Source: Aliamphritea ceti (lineage in GTDB: Bacteria > Pseudomonadota > Gammaproteobacteria > Pseudomonadales > Balneatricaceae). Taken from it: a stretch of 64,000 nt of DNA. The notes beneath the pieces are model-generated. The model saw nothing but the letters and a program-made list of their open reading frames with translations, was not told the DNA's origin and did not search any database. Position numbers and translations under genes: made by a program. Each line of letters starts with the position of its first letter. The stretch's first letter is position 1. The DNA lies in assembly GCF_024347215.1 (NCBI RefSeq), contig NZ_AP025282.1:434001-498000 (forward strand), read 5' to 3'. Shown here one piece after another: positions 26,685 to 35,409 of the stretch.

Positions 26685-28520
26685 TCAGTCTAGCTGAGAC
26701 AGATCGCGCACTGCGCCTTTATCTGCTGACGTTGCCAGCTTAGCGTATGCTTTCAGGGCGGCGGAAACACGGCGAGGGCGTTCTTCCACTGGCTTCCAGC
26801 CTAACTTGTCCTGCTCAACACGACGTGCAGCCAGTTCTTCATCAGACAGCAGTACGTCGATGGTGCGGTTCGGTATGTCGATACGGATCTTGTCACCGTT
26901 GCGTACCAAGCCAATTGCGCCACCTGCAGCTGCTTCAGGTGAACAGTGACCAATAGACAGGCCAGAGGTACCACCAGAAAAACGACCATCGGTGAGTAGG
27001 GCGCAGGACTTACCCAGGCCTTTTGATTTGATGTAGGTCGTCGGGTAGAGCATTTCCTGCATACCAGGGCCACCGCGTGGACCTTCGTAACGCACGATCA
27101 CGACGTCACCGGCTTTGACCTTGTCGCCTAGCACATTCTCGACTGCCTCATCCTGAGATTCGGTGATGTGTGCAGGACCTTCGAATACATGGATGGATTC
27201 ATCGACACCCGCTGTCTTCACTACACAGCCATCGAGCGCGATGTTGCCGTAAAGTACGGCGAGGCCGCCTTCTAGGCTAAAGGCGTTATTGATGTCGTGA
27301 ATACAGCCGTTCTTGCGGTCAGCATCCAGTGTTGGGTAGCGTGTTGCCTGACTGAACGCCGTCTGAGTTGGGATACCAGCAGGGCCCGCTTTGTAGAACT
27401 TCATCACTTCCGGCGTTGGACTGCGCATGATATCCCACTTATCCAGCGCGTCTTTCATTGTGGCGCTGTGGATAGTCGGCAATTGCGTGTGCAAGTTGCC
27501 CGCACGGTCCAGCTCACCGAGAATCGCCATGATACCGCCAGCGCGGTGTACGTCTTCGATATGGTAGTCCGGCGAGTTAGGGGCAACTTTACACAGCTGT
27601 GGAATCACTTTAGAGAGACGGTCAATATCCTGCAGAGTGAAGTCCAGCTCTGCTTCCTGTGCAATCGCCAGCAGGTGTAAAATAGTGTTGGTGGAACCAC
27701 CCATGGTGATATCCAGTGCGACACAGTTTTCAAATGCCTCATAACAGCCAATGGAACGCGGCAGTACCGAGTAATCATCCTGCTGATAGTGGCGCTTAGT
27801 GATGTCGACGATGGTGCGTCCAGCTTCCAGGAACAGCTGCTCACGATCGGCGTGGGTAGCCAACATCGTGCCATTACCAGGCAGAGACAAGCCCAGTGCT
27901 TCAGTTAGGCAGTTCATTGAGTTGGCGGTAAACATACCGGAGCAAGAGCCACAGGTCGGACAGGCGCTGCGTTCAACGGTGAGGACATCTTCATCGCTCA
28001 CATCGTCGTCGACCGCAATAATCATGGCGTCAACCAGGTCCAGCTTCTTCTCGCTGAGTTTGGTCTTACCGGCCTCCATCGGGCCGCCCGATACAAATAT
28101 CACTGGGATGTTGAGGCGCATGGCTGCCATCAGCATACCCGGTGTGATTTTGTCGCAGTTGGAAATACAGACCAGTGCGTCAGCACAGTGAGCGTTGACC
28201 ATGTACTCTACTGAGTCTGCGATAATGTCACGGGACGGCAGAGAGTAAAGCATACCGTCATGACCCATCGCGATACCGTCATCAACTGCGATAGTGTTGA
28301 ATTCTTTTGCTACACCGCCAGCTTTTTCAATTTCACGGGCAACCAGTTGACCCATGTCTTTAAGGTGGACATGTCCGGGTACAAACTGGGTAAAAGAGTT
28401 AGCAATGGCGATGATTGGTTTTTGGAAATCATCATCTTTCATGCCAGTCGCACGCCACAGGGCGCGGGCACCTGCCATATTACGGCCGGCAGTAGATGTT
28501 TTTGAACGATATTGTGGCAT
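26685..28520 (-). CDS. ilvD: Dihydroxy-acid dehydratase
   Basis: Dehydrates 2,3-dihydroxyisovalerate and 2,3-dihydroxymethylvalerate to 2-keto acids in valine and isoleucine synthesis. The 611-residue protein is full length and carries the iron-sulfur cysteines in CISNCDKITPG and CPTCGSCSGMF, the metal-binding AVDDGIAMGHDGM region near residue 78, and the C-terminal LTDGRFSGGTSG. Ribosome binding site GAGGA is 7 bp before the ATG. Monocistronic by appearance. Confidence 0.98.
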   Translation of the reverse strand: MPQYRSKTSTAGRNMAGARALWRATGMKDDDFQKPIIAIANSFTQFVPGHVHLKDMGQLVAREIEKAGGVAKEFNTIAVDDGIAMGHDGMLYSLPSRDIIADSVEYMVNAHCADALVCISNCDKITPGMLMAAMRLNIPVIFVSGGPMEAGKTKLSEKKLDLVDAMIIAVDDDVSDEDVLTVERSACPTCGSCSGMFTANSMNCLTEALGLSLPGNGTMLATHADREQLFLEAGRTIVDITKRHYQQDDYSVLPRSIGCYEAFENCVALDITMGGSTNTILHLLAIAQEAELDFTLQDIDRLSKVIPQLCKVAPNSPDYHIEDVHRAGGIMAILGELDRAGNLHTQLPTIHSATMKDALDKWDIMRSPTPEVMKFYKAGPAGIPTQTAFSQATRYPTLDADRKNGCIHDINNAFSLEGGLAVLYGNIALDGCVVKTAGVDESIHVFEGPAHITESQDEAVENVLGDKVKAGDVVIVRYEGPRGGPGMQEMLYPTTYIKSKGLGKSCALLTDGRFSGGTSGLSIGHCSPEAAAGGAIGLVRNGDKIRIDIPNRTIDVLLSDEELAARRVEQDKLGWKPVEERPRRVSAALKAYAKLATSADKGAVRDLSQLD

Positions 28521-28724
28521 GCACAGATCCTCAAATCAGTGGTCGCGAGCCTCTGGCTGGAGCGTTATGACAAGGTCAAAGGCGCAGCACAAGCTCTTAT
28601 TGTTTTGCTGGGAGTATACCAGAAAGTATCATGCAGATAGCTGAAAATAATGTTGCCTGAGTCGCTATAATCATAGGTCTTTTAGTTGTACTACAGATGT
28701 AAATATAGCGGAGAGAGCAGCATC

Positions 28725-28967
28725 ATGAATGAACCACAGAAATTATCAGCTGACAGGTGGCTACAACGTTTAATGAAAATGGGTATACCAGTGGCTGTTA
28801 TCAGTGTGCTGTGCCTGTGGCTTGCCTGGCTGTTGCAAAGCTCTGCGCTGGGAAGCGTATTTATTATCACAATGTTGATTGCCTTAGGGCTGGGGTTTAC
28901 GTATAACATTCGTCTTGTAATTCTATCTTTACGTGCCAGAAAAGCAGCTAATCTTAAAGATAATTAG
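28725..28967 (+). CDS. Small two-helix membrane protein of unknown function
   Basis: An 80-residue protein starting MNEPQKLSADRWLQRL at ATG 28725 with a GGAGAG ribosome binding site; an earlier in-frame ATG at 28686 has no support. It has two clear transmembrane helices (VAVISVLCLWLAWLLQ and VFIITMLIALGLGFTY) and a basic C-terminal tail (SLRARKAANLKDN). I do not recognise the family. It is divergent from ilvD and stands alone. Confidence 0.65.
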   Translation: MNEPQKLSADRWLQRLMKMGIPVAVISVLCLWLAWLLQSSALGSVFIITMLIALGLGFTYNIRLVILSLRARKAANLKDN

Positions 28968-29448
28968 TTCAAGCATTTGTTTGAATTCTTCCGGAGCGGG
29001 AACGCTCTGAGATTCTTTGTTGTCTATGTTTGAGCAGGCGTGTCCTGCTTGATTCAGAATGTACTGTATGAGCAGTACTACATTACTAAGTTGTTTCTGA
29101 ACTGACTAAACTGATGAATGCGGCCAGTGGTATCTGTGGCTATCTTTATGAGTGTCGTAGTGGTCGCGTTATAAATGGTTCTTGTCATCCAGTTCAGACC
29201 TGATTAAGTGCTACAGCAAGATAATTATTTACAGGCGCAATGAATGATTATTTGCACTCTGCTTTTGGTGACTGGTGTGCCCATTATGGGTTTTAACCGG
29301 CCACTTCATGAGTATAATGCTGGAGCATTTTTGCACGGTAAACAGTATTGCTGACTTATAAGGAAGTACGCGCCTCATATGGAACCTGAACCCGAGCCAA
29401 GAATTGCGGGCCCTGTCCCGATAAGAATCGAATTAAGGTGAAAATAGT
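28968..29448. other. Intergenic region before the PepSY two-component operon
   Basis: 481 bp without a supported gene. A TATAAT at 29313-29318 is a likely -10 for the operon, with a poor -35 (TTTTAA at about 29291). A 20-codon frame (29379-29441, MEPEPEPRIAGPVPIRIELR) ends 7 bp before the PepSY start but lacks a well-placed ribosome binding site. Confidence 0.45.
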
Positions 29449-29742
29449 ATGTACCAAGCTCTGCAAAATACTTTCCAATCCCTGACGCTGGTCGTTTTGC
29501 TGGGGATACTTGCCGGTCAGGCGAGTGCAGAGCTGTTTGTGCCATCGACTGCGGTGGTTGTGTTGGCTGCAGATACCAGTTTGCAGGCGGCAGCTAAACA
29601 GGTAAATACTAAGTATGGCGGTGAGGTAGTTAAGGCCGAGACTGTCAGTAAGGAAGGCAAGCAAGTACATCAGATTCGCTTACTGATTGATGGTCGGGTA
29701 AAGAATGTTGATATAGATGCGAGTTCAGGAAAAGAACTGTAA
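29449..29742 (+). CDS. Secreted PepSY-domain protein
   Basis: A 97-residue protein with a signal peptide (hydrophobic LTLVVLLGILAGQASA, probable cleavage after ASA) and one PepSY repeat (SLQAAAKQVNTKYGGEVVKAE, then HQIRLLIDGRVKNVDIDASSG). It precedes a PhoP/PhoQ-like pair by 91 bp in the same direction. In pseudomonads, small periplasmic PepSY proteins next to such pairs are calcium- or metal-responsive members of the same regulon; the same job is inferred here. AAGGTG ribosome binding site. Confidence 0.85.
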   Translation: MYQALQNTFQSLTLVVLLGILAGQASAELFVPSTAVVVLAADTSLQAAAKQVNTKYGGEVVKAETVSKEGKQVHQIRLLIDGRVKNVDIDASSGKEL

Positions 29743-29833
29743 CTTGCATCTGCCTGCCGAATCTGGTCCTCTCTCTGGTATATATTTCTTCAGTTTTAGC
29801 CCACCAATGGGTATTGATTTTAAGGAGTGATGG

Positions 29834-30523
29834 ATGAAACTTCTGGTTGTTGAAGACGATAGTGATTTAAGGCGCCAGCTGGTTACCGCACTGACGAATG
29901 CCGGTTATACCGTGGAAGAAGCGGAAGACGGTCAGGAAGCAGTGTATCTGGGAAGCGAGTTCCCTTACGACCTGGCGGTTGTTGATATAGGTTTACCGAG
30001 CATTTCAGGTGTTGAAGTAATTCGTAAGTGGCGTGATGCCGATGTGAATTTTCCAATTATTATTCTAACCGCCCGAGGCGACTGGCAGGATAAAGTGGAA
30101 GGGCTGGAAGCTGGCGCAGATGACTATCTGGTTAAGCCTTTTCATATGGAAGAACTGCTGGCTCGTCTTAATGCACTACTGCGCCGTGCTGCAGGTCATG
30201 CTAAACCGATGATGGCGTTTGGTCCGCTGGAGCTGGATACCAGTGGTCGGGTTGTAAAACTTAACGGTGAATCCGTCAAACTGACCAGCTATGAATACCG
30301 AACGCTGGAATATCTGGTATTGAATGCTGGTAAAGTGATTTCAAAAACTGAGCTGACAGAGCATCTCTATCATCAGGATTTTGACCGGGATTCTAATGTG
30401 CTGGAAGTGTTTATCCGCCGTTTACGGCAAAAACTCGATCCGGACCAGTCTCTGCAGCCTATCGCTACAGTAAGGGGCCTGGGGTATCGATTTGACCTGA
30501 CGTTAACTTCTGATCAGGCATGA
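29834..30523 (+). CDS. OmpR/PhoP-family response regulator
   Basis: A 229-residue DNA-binding response regulator. The receiver domain has the acidic pair at E7-D9, phosphoacceptor D51 (VVDIGLPSISG) and Lys in LVKPFHMEEL. The winged-helix domain follows (SYEYRTLEYLVLNAGKVISK; SNVLEVFIRRLRQKL; VRGLGYRFDL). Closest in appearance to PhoP/QseB/CarR-type regulators. Excellent AAGGAG site; its stop overlaps the kinase ATG (ATGA). Confidence 0.95.
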   Translation: MKLLVVEDDSDLRRQLVTALTNAGYTVEEAEDGQEAVYLGSEFPYDLAVVDIGLPSISGVEVIRKWRDADVNFPIIILTARGDWQDKVEGLEAGADDYLVKPFHMEELLARLNALLRRAAGHAKPMMAFGPLELDTSGRVVKLNGESVKLTSYEYRTLEYLVLNAGKVISKTELTEHLYHQDFDRDSNVLEVFIRRLRQKLDPDQSLQPIATVRGLGYRFDLTLTSDQA

Positions 30524-31869
30524 TGCCAAAATCTCTGCGGGCACGCTTGTTGCTCGCATCTCTTTTACTATTGCCAGTGTTTTTTGGTCTAACCGGATTT
30601 GCTTTACAGCAAGCCTTCAGCCATAGCCTGGCGACTGCTGAAGAACAGCGCCTTAAGTTACAGCTTTATTTGTTGCTGGGCGCAGCAGAACCCTCCTCTG
30701 ATGGCATCAGTATGCCAGCGACACTTCGTGAACCCCGTTATAACCAGATTGCTTCTGGCCTGTATGGCGTATTGCATGAGGGTAGCCATTCCCTGATGTG
30801 GCGTTCAGAGTCGAGCCAGTTACTCAATGACGATTTGCTTGAACGTCTGGGCCGCACTGAGCTGGAAACAGGGATGGAATCCTTTTATGAGTTGACTGAA
30901 GATGCGCTATTTGTCTATCAGTTCGGCTTACTCTGGGATATCGAAGGCGTAGAGAAGCCTTATTTGTTTACAGTGCTCGAATCTAACAGTTTCGTGAAAG
31001 CAGAACAGAAAGCATTTAACACTCGCCTCTGGAGTTGGCTGGGGGCTGCGATAGTACTTTTTCTGTTAGTCGAAGCGATTATTATGCGCTGGGGCCTTAT
31101 GCCGCTTAACCGGCTCGCAAAGGATCTTAAGTCTATTGAGCACGGTCACAGTGATCGCTTGCAGGGAGAGTATCCGAGCGAAGTTCAGGTGGTGACCGAT
31201 AATCTGAATCTGTTAATTGAAAATGAGCGCAAACAGCGCGAACGTTACCGGAATACTTTGGGGGATCTGGCACACAGCCTGAAAACCCCACTGGCTGTTA
31301 TTCGGGGTGCCCGGCAAGAAGGCCTGGATTATGTTGATTTTCAGAATCTGGTTAATGACCAGGTCGTGCGGATGGATCAGATTGTTCAGTATCAGCTTGC
31401 CAGAGCTGTTAAAAGTCAGGGGCGTCGGCTGGCGAAGCGGGTTGCAGTTGAACCGCTGATTAAACGTATGGCGTCTGCCTTACAGAAGGTGTACCGGGAT
31501 AAAGGCATCGATGTTGTTCTGGAGCTGAAAGATTTCCAACTGGCGGCAGATGAACGGGATTTAATGGAGTTACTTGGGAATATTCTCGAGAACGCTTTTA
31601 AATACGGTGATTCCAGGGTCAAAGTCAGTATGTCGCAGGCTGAAGGTATGCTGCGTATTGATATTGCTGATGATGGTGCAGGAATATCACCTGAGTTGCG
31701 CCAAACCATACTCAAACGTGGTCAGCGGGCAGATACTTCCGCCCCCGGACAGGGCATTGGTCTGTCCGTGGCGGTAGATATTCTCAGCAGTTATGGTGGT
31801 GAACTACGGATTTCAGAATCACTGTATGGCGGTGCATTATTTTGTCTGATGCTGCCATTAAGTTACTGA
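30520..31869 (+). CDS. Sensor histidine kinase, PhoQ-like
   Basis: Membrane kinase partner of the response regulator, translationally coupled by ATGA overlap. The 449 residues comprise a first transmembrane helix (about 9-30), a periplasmic sensor region of about 140 residues, a second helix (about 172-190), a HAMP-like linker, the phosphoacceptor His252 in LGDLAHSLKTPLAV, and an ATPase domain with N box (NILENAFKYG), DDGAGISP and GQGIGLSVA. The Ser-Leu-Lys-Thr after His is PhoQ-like. Ligand not determinable; divalent cations are a fair guess from relatives. Confidence 0.93.
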   Translation: MMPKSLRARLLLASLLLLPVFFGLTGFALQQAFSHSLATAEEQRLKLQLYLLLGAAEPSSDGISMPATLREPRYNQIASGLYGVLHEGSHSLMWRSESSQLLNDDLLERLGRTELETGMESFYELTEDALFVYQFGLLWDIEGVEKPYLFTVLESNSFVKAEQKAFNTRLWSWLGAAIVLFLLVEAIIMRWGLMPLNRLAKDLKSIEHGHSDRLQGEYPSEVQVVTDNLNLLIENERKQRERYRNTLGDLAHSLKTPLAVIRGARQEGLDYVDFQNLVNDQVVRMDQIVQYQLARAVKSQGRRLAKRVAVEPLIKRMASALQKVYRDKGIDVVLELKDFQLAADERDLMELLGNILENAFKYGDSRVKVSMSQAEGMLRIDIADDGAGISPELRQTILKRGQRADTSAPGQGIGLSVAVDILSSYGGELRISESLYGGALFCLMLPLSY

Positions 31870-31888
31870 TTTGTTTCTGTCTTCGAGA

Positions 31889-32899
31889 TTATTTAGCTTT
31901 GAGTTTCTCTATTCGCTCTGGTGTAGAAGGATGGCTGGAGAACCAGTCGTTAGTACCTTCTTTGTGCTCTTTACTTAACCGTTCTAACAGATTGCCCAGG
32001 CTCATTGGATCATGCTGATGTTGTATCAGAAGGTCTTTTGCGAAAGCGTCAGCTTCCAGTTCGAAGGTCTGAGAATACTGGCTTTCAACTAATATGGTTG
32101 GCAATGCCGCCAGTATTGAACTGGCGGTACTCATGTCACCGGTGACCACTATGATGATGAGAGGAAGGGCGCTGCTTTGTAATGCTCTGCGTAAGCCGTG
32201 GCGCATATTTACATGGCCAATTTCGTGGCTCATTACTGCAATTAACTCTTCATCATTGCCAGCCAGTTTAATAATCTGATCGGTGAAAATGACGCTGCCG
32301 TCAGGCAGTGCAAAAGCATTCGGGCCAACAGCGCCACCGTCGCGGAAATACAGTTTATAGTCAAAGCCGTCATCCCGACTGGCTATGAGCTTGTTGAACG
32401 CATCAGTTAATTCTTCACGGCGCTCAACAGAAAGTGTTGAGGGCTCAAAGATGTAATTGTCCAGTGTGCTTAGTGTGTGCTTACTGACTTCCTGGTTAAC
32501 GCTCACTGGAAGTAAAAATGCTACCTGTCGGGCTGCAGATGGCAAGCCGTAGGCAACTCCCCACCAGACGAATAAAGCGACACAGATGACTGAGGCAAAC
32601 GCATAGCGGTAGCTGTTTTCCAGTTGGTGAATCCAGCTGAGCCGGTTGTCACCTGCAAAGCGGTTAATTAACTCATCAACCGGATCATTTTCTCTGGTTT
32701 CGAACCGTAAACCGTTAGGTAAATCCAGATATCTCGATGTGCTGCCAATACGGGGGCTGATAGTTAATTCCGACCAGTGGCAGCCCCGCACACTCAGTTC
32801 AGGGCATTCGATAAAAATGTCCCCAAGAGTATCTATCGACAGCTCTGCCGGATGGCTCTTTGAGGTATGACCATCAAAGAGCCTGCCTGAAAGTTGCAT
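31889..32899 (-). CDS. M48 family membrane metallopeptidase
   Basis: A 336-residue protein with an N-terminal beta-rich cytoplasmic segment, one transmembrane helix near 105-125 (FASVICVALFVWWGVAYGL), and an M48 peptidase domain with HEIGHVNMRHG and the third zinc ligand in ELEADAFAKDLL. It starts inside the stop of the yjgN-like gene (TGATG), so the two are translationally coupled. This peptidase/DUF898 pairing recurs in gammaproteobacteria, and suggests joint function at the inner membrane, as yet undefined. Confidence 0.9.
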   Translation of the reverse strand: MQLSGRLFDGHTSKSHPAELSIDTLGDIFIECPELSVRGCHWSELTISPRIGSTSRYLDLPNGLRFETRENDPVDELINRFAGDNRLSWIHQLENSYRYAFASVICVALFVWWGVAYGLPSAARQVAFLLPVSVNQEVSKHTLSTLDNYIFEPSTLSVERREELTDAFNKLIASRDDGFDYKLYFRDGGAVGPNAFALPDGSVIFTDQIIKLAGNDEELIAVMSHEIGHVNMRHGLRRALQSSALPLIIIVVTGDMSTASSILAALPTILVESQYSQTFELEADAFAKDLLIQHQHDPMSLGNLLERLSKEHKEGTNDWFSSHPSTPERIEKLKAK

Positions 32900-33930
32900 C
32901 AGATGCCAAACTCCAGATCCATGACATCGCCGAGTTCTTCGCCCAGAGCGTTTTGTTTATCAGAAGCTCCACGGGTGAATTCTTCCAGATCGCCAGTCGC
33001 GATAAACTGCGTACATTCAGCTTTGTAGCGGGCCATACGAATGTGTGTCCAGGGAATGAGTAAGCCAAGACTTATCATGATTGCCAGTGTATTCGTGAGT
33101 AACAGCCATAGAAGCTTACGGGCTTTGAGTGAGCTTTCAAAGCTGTGTTCATCCAGCTTGGTACTGTTCATCGTGGCGTTGATAACACGTGAGTGTACAT
33201 ATACATATACGGCGTAATAAACAGGCAATAATGCCATACCTATAAATGGTGCTATCGGGTCGTTTTCAATGTTATTTATCACACCGCTGTTGAATATGTA
33301 GCCGAGGAACCCTGCCAAGGCAGCAATGATCACAACAGCGCCGATGAAGCAGGCGAAATATATTGGCTTGGCACTGAGGTTACTTTTGAAGCGGGTTTTA
33401 CCGTAGCTGCTGTTATCTATATACCAGCGATTCTGAATCGCCATTATCAACGGATAAACCAGGTAAAGAGTGAATGCGCTGAGTAACGGGAACAATAGAT
33501 AATTACAGAATGCCTGACCGTAAGTACCATGAAAGTTAAAGCTGAGATTACGGTAGCGGGTGTTTACAGCCCGGAATTTCAGCGACCGGCAGATAAGCCA
33601 GGGCAGAATAATCAGGAAAGCAATGATGAATACTGGTGTGATCAGCGGGAAAAATGTTGTACTGACGGAATAGATAATGATCACGAACACAGCCAGTAAA
33701 CGGCCCTTAAGGATTGTTATTGGCTTGGCTGTATATTCGAAACTGCTGCCTGCCAGCGTCGTATTACCATAGAAATACTGATGGGTACGTACTTTAGCCC
33801 AGGCGGAATATATACCCAGCGTCAGAATTGTTAGGCAAATGTTAACGATCCATATTTTAAAGAATTCACCGCTTTTGCCATGAAATTCAAACGGATGTAC
33901 CGTCGGGTGTTGGGGAAGGTTTTGAGACAT
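32899..33930 (-). CDS. DUF898 (YjgN family) inner membrane protein
   Basis: A 343-residue polytopic protein with about six to eight transmembrane segments. The DUF898 signatures are visible: FEFHGKSGEFFKIWIVNICL, LGIYSAWAKVRTHQYFYGNT and RARYKAECTQ-like text (MARYKAECTQ) near the C-terminus. The biochemical role is unknown. AAGGAA lies 8 bp before the ATG, and the gene overlaps the following M48 peptidase by one base. Confidence 0.9.
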   Translation of the reverse strand: MSQNLPQHPTVHPFEFHGKSGEFFKIWIVNICLTILTLGIYSAWAKVRTHQYFYGNTTLAGSSFEYTAKPITILKGRLLAVFVIIIYSVSTTFFPLITPVFIIAFLIILPWLICRSLKFRAVNTRYRNLSFNFHGTYGQAFCNYLLFPLLSAFTLYLVYPLIMAIQNRWYIDNSSYGKTRFKSNLSAKPIYFACFIGAVVIIAALAGFLGYIFNSGVINNIENDPIAPFIGMALLPVYYAVYVYVHSRVINATMNSTKLDEHSFESSLKARKLLWLLLTNTLAIMISLGLLIPWTHIRMARYKAECTQFIATGDLEEFTRGASDKQNALGEELGDVMDLEFGI

Positions 33931-34001
33931 GGGGAACGTTCCTTGTGGTGCGCCGACGTCCTCGTCAGCGCTGTTTTTAATACATTGTATAGCTCGTCAG
34001 T

Positions 34002-35342
34002 CTAGACGAGCTGTTTTGCAAATACCTTAGAGTTACGTTGGAAGTTGTATAAAGCCTGCTTTTCTCCAGGCAGGTCCTGAATATTCATCTGGACGAACCC
34101 CCGTTCCAAAAACCAGTGAGCGGTACGGGTAGTAAGTACAAATAGGCGCTCAAGTTTTTGTGCGCGAGCGGCCTGTTCAACGCCTTCTAAAAGCTTTTCG
34201 CCGCGGTTACCGCCCCGGTAGTCTGCTGCTATAGCCACGCAAGCTAACTCGCCGGTTTGTTCTTCCGAGAAAGGGTACAACGCCGCACAGCCAATGATTG
34301 CACCGTCGAGATCAATAACGGTAAAGCGGTCAATTTCTGCTTCAAGACGTTCACGGGAACGACGGACCAGCACTCCGGCTTCTTCCATTGGCTGAATCAG
34401 TTCCAGTATACCGCCAACATCTTCAATGTTTGCCGGGCGAACCTGTTCATAGGACTCTTCGATGACCATAGTGCCGGTGCCGTTTCGGCTGAACAGTTCG
34501 GTGATCAGTGCGCCATCTTCTTTGTAGCTGATCAGATGGCCCCGGGAAACACCCTGTTTACATGCCTGGGCTGCAGCAGCCAGATGACGGGAAATATCCG
34601 AAGATGTTTCGGATGGATCTGTAAGCCGCGCCCGGTACTGATTCACCAGACGCTCAGCGGTATCAGCCAACAGCTCTGAACGCAATTGGTCTTTACTGTC
34701 GGTCACGCCGTTGTCAGCGCCAAAGAGTATCAGTTTGTCTGCTTTGACGGCGATAGCTGTCTGGGTAGCGACATCTTCCACAGCCAGATTGAAAATTTCG
34801 CCGGTAGGTGAGTAGCCTAGGTGTGATAACAACACGATATGGTTGTTTTGCAGCTGGTAACGGATAGCTTCTTGATCGATACGGCGAACTTCACCGGTGT
34901 TACACAGATCCACACCTTCATAAATACCAGCAGGTTTTGCTGTGACGAAGTTACCGCCGCAGACTCGCATCTGTGCGCCGTGCATGGGAGAGTTTGCCAC
35001 CCCCATGGACAACTTCGCTTCAATTTCAGCTCGTAAATAACCAACTGCTTCAATAACGCATTTTAGTACCGCAGCATCAGTAATACGCAGATCATGATGA
35101 ATGCGGGTGTCTATTTGCTGTTCTTGTAAGCGTTGCTGTAATTGTGGTCGGGATCCGTGAACCAGAATCAGTTTAACTCCCAGGCTGTTAAGCAGGGCGA
35201 TGTCGTGAACAATGTTCGCGAAGTTGTCATCCGCCAAAGCGTCGCCCGGCAACATCAATACAAAGGTTTTACCCCGATGTGCATTGATGTATGGGGAACT
35301 GTGGCGGAACCAGTTCAGATATTGGGTCAGGTCGTCGATCAC
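34002..35342 (-). CDS. argA: N-acetylglutamate synthase
   Basis: First step of arginine synthesis, glutamate plus acetyl-CoA to N-acetylglutamate. The 446-residue protein has an N-terminal amino-acid-kinase-like arginine-binding domain (HRGKTFVLMLPGDAL onwards) and a C-terminal GNAT domain (AIGC/ELACVAIAADYRGGNRGEKLL; TTRTAHWFLERGF). It starts at GTG 35342; no strong ribosome binding site is seen. The E. coli type, not the short ArgA/ArgO form. It is 67 bp downstream of argE on the same strand. Arginine feedback is expected from the family. Confidence 0.96.
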   Translation of the reverse strand: MIDDLTQYLNWFRHSSPYINAHRGKTFVLMLPGDALADDNFANIVHDIALLNSLGVKLILVHGSRPQLQQRLQEQQIDTRIHHDLRITDAAVLKCVIEAVGYLRAEIEAKLSMGVANSPMHGAQMRVCGGNFVTAKPAGIYEGVDLCNTGEVRRIDQEAIRYQLQNNHIVLLSHLGYSPTGEIFNLAVEDVATQTAIAVKADKLILFGADNGVTDSKDQLRSELLADTAERLVNQYRARLTDPSETSSDISRHLAAAAQACKQGVSRGHLISYKEDGALITELFSRNGTGTMVIEESYEQVRPANIEDVGGILELIQPMEEAGVLVRRSRERLEAEIDRFTVIDLDGAIIGCAALYPFSEEQTGELACVAIAADYRGGNRGEKLLEGVEQAARAQKLERLFVLTTRTAHWFLERGFVQMNIQDLPGEKQALYNFQRNSKVFAKQLV

Positions 35343-35409
35343 AATGATAAATCAGTCAGTTAGCAGGTTATGTGTGTAAGGCTAAGTGTTCTGTGGATAA
35401 AAGCAAGAT

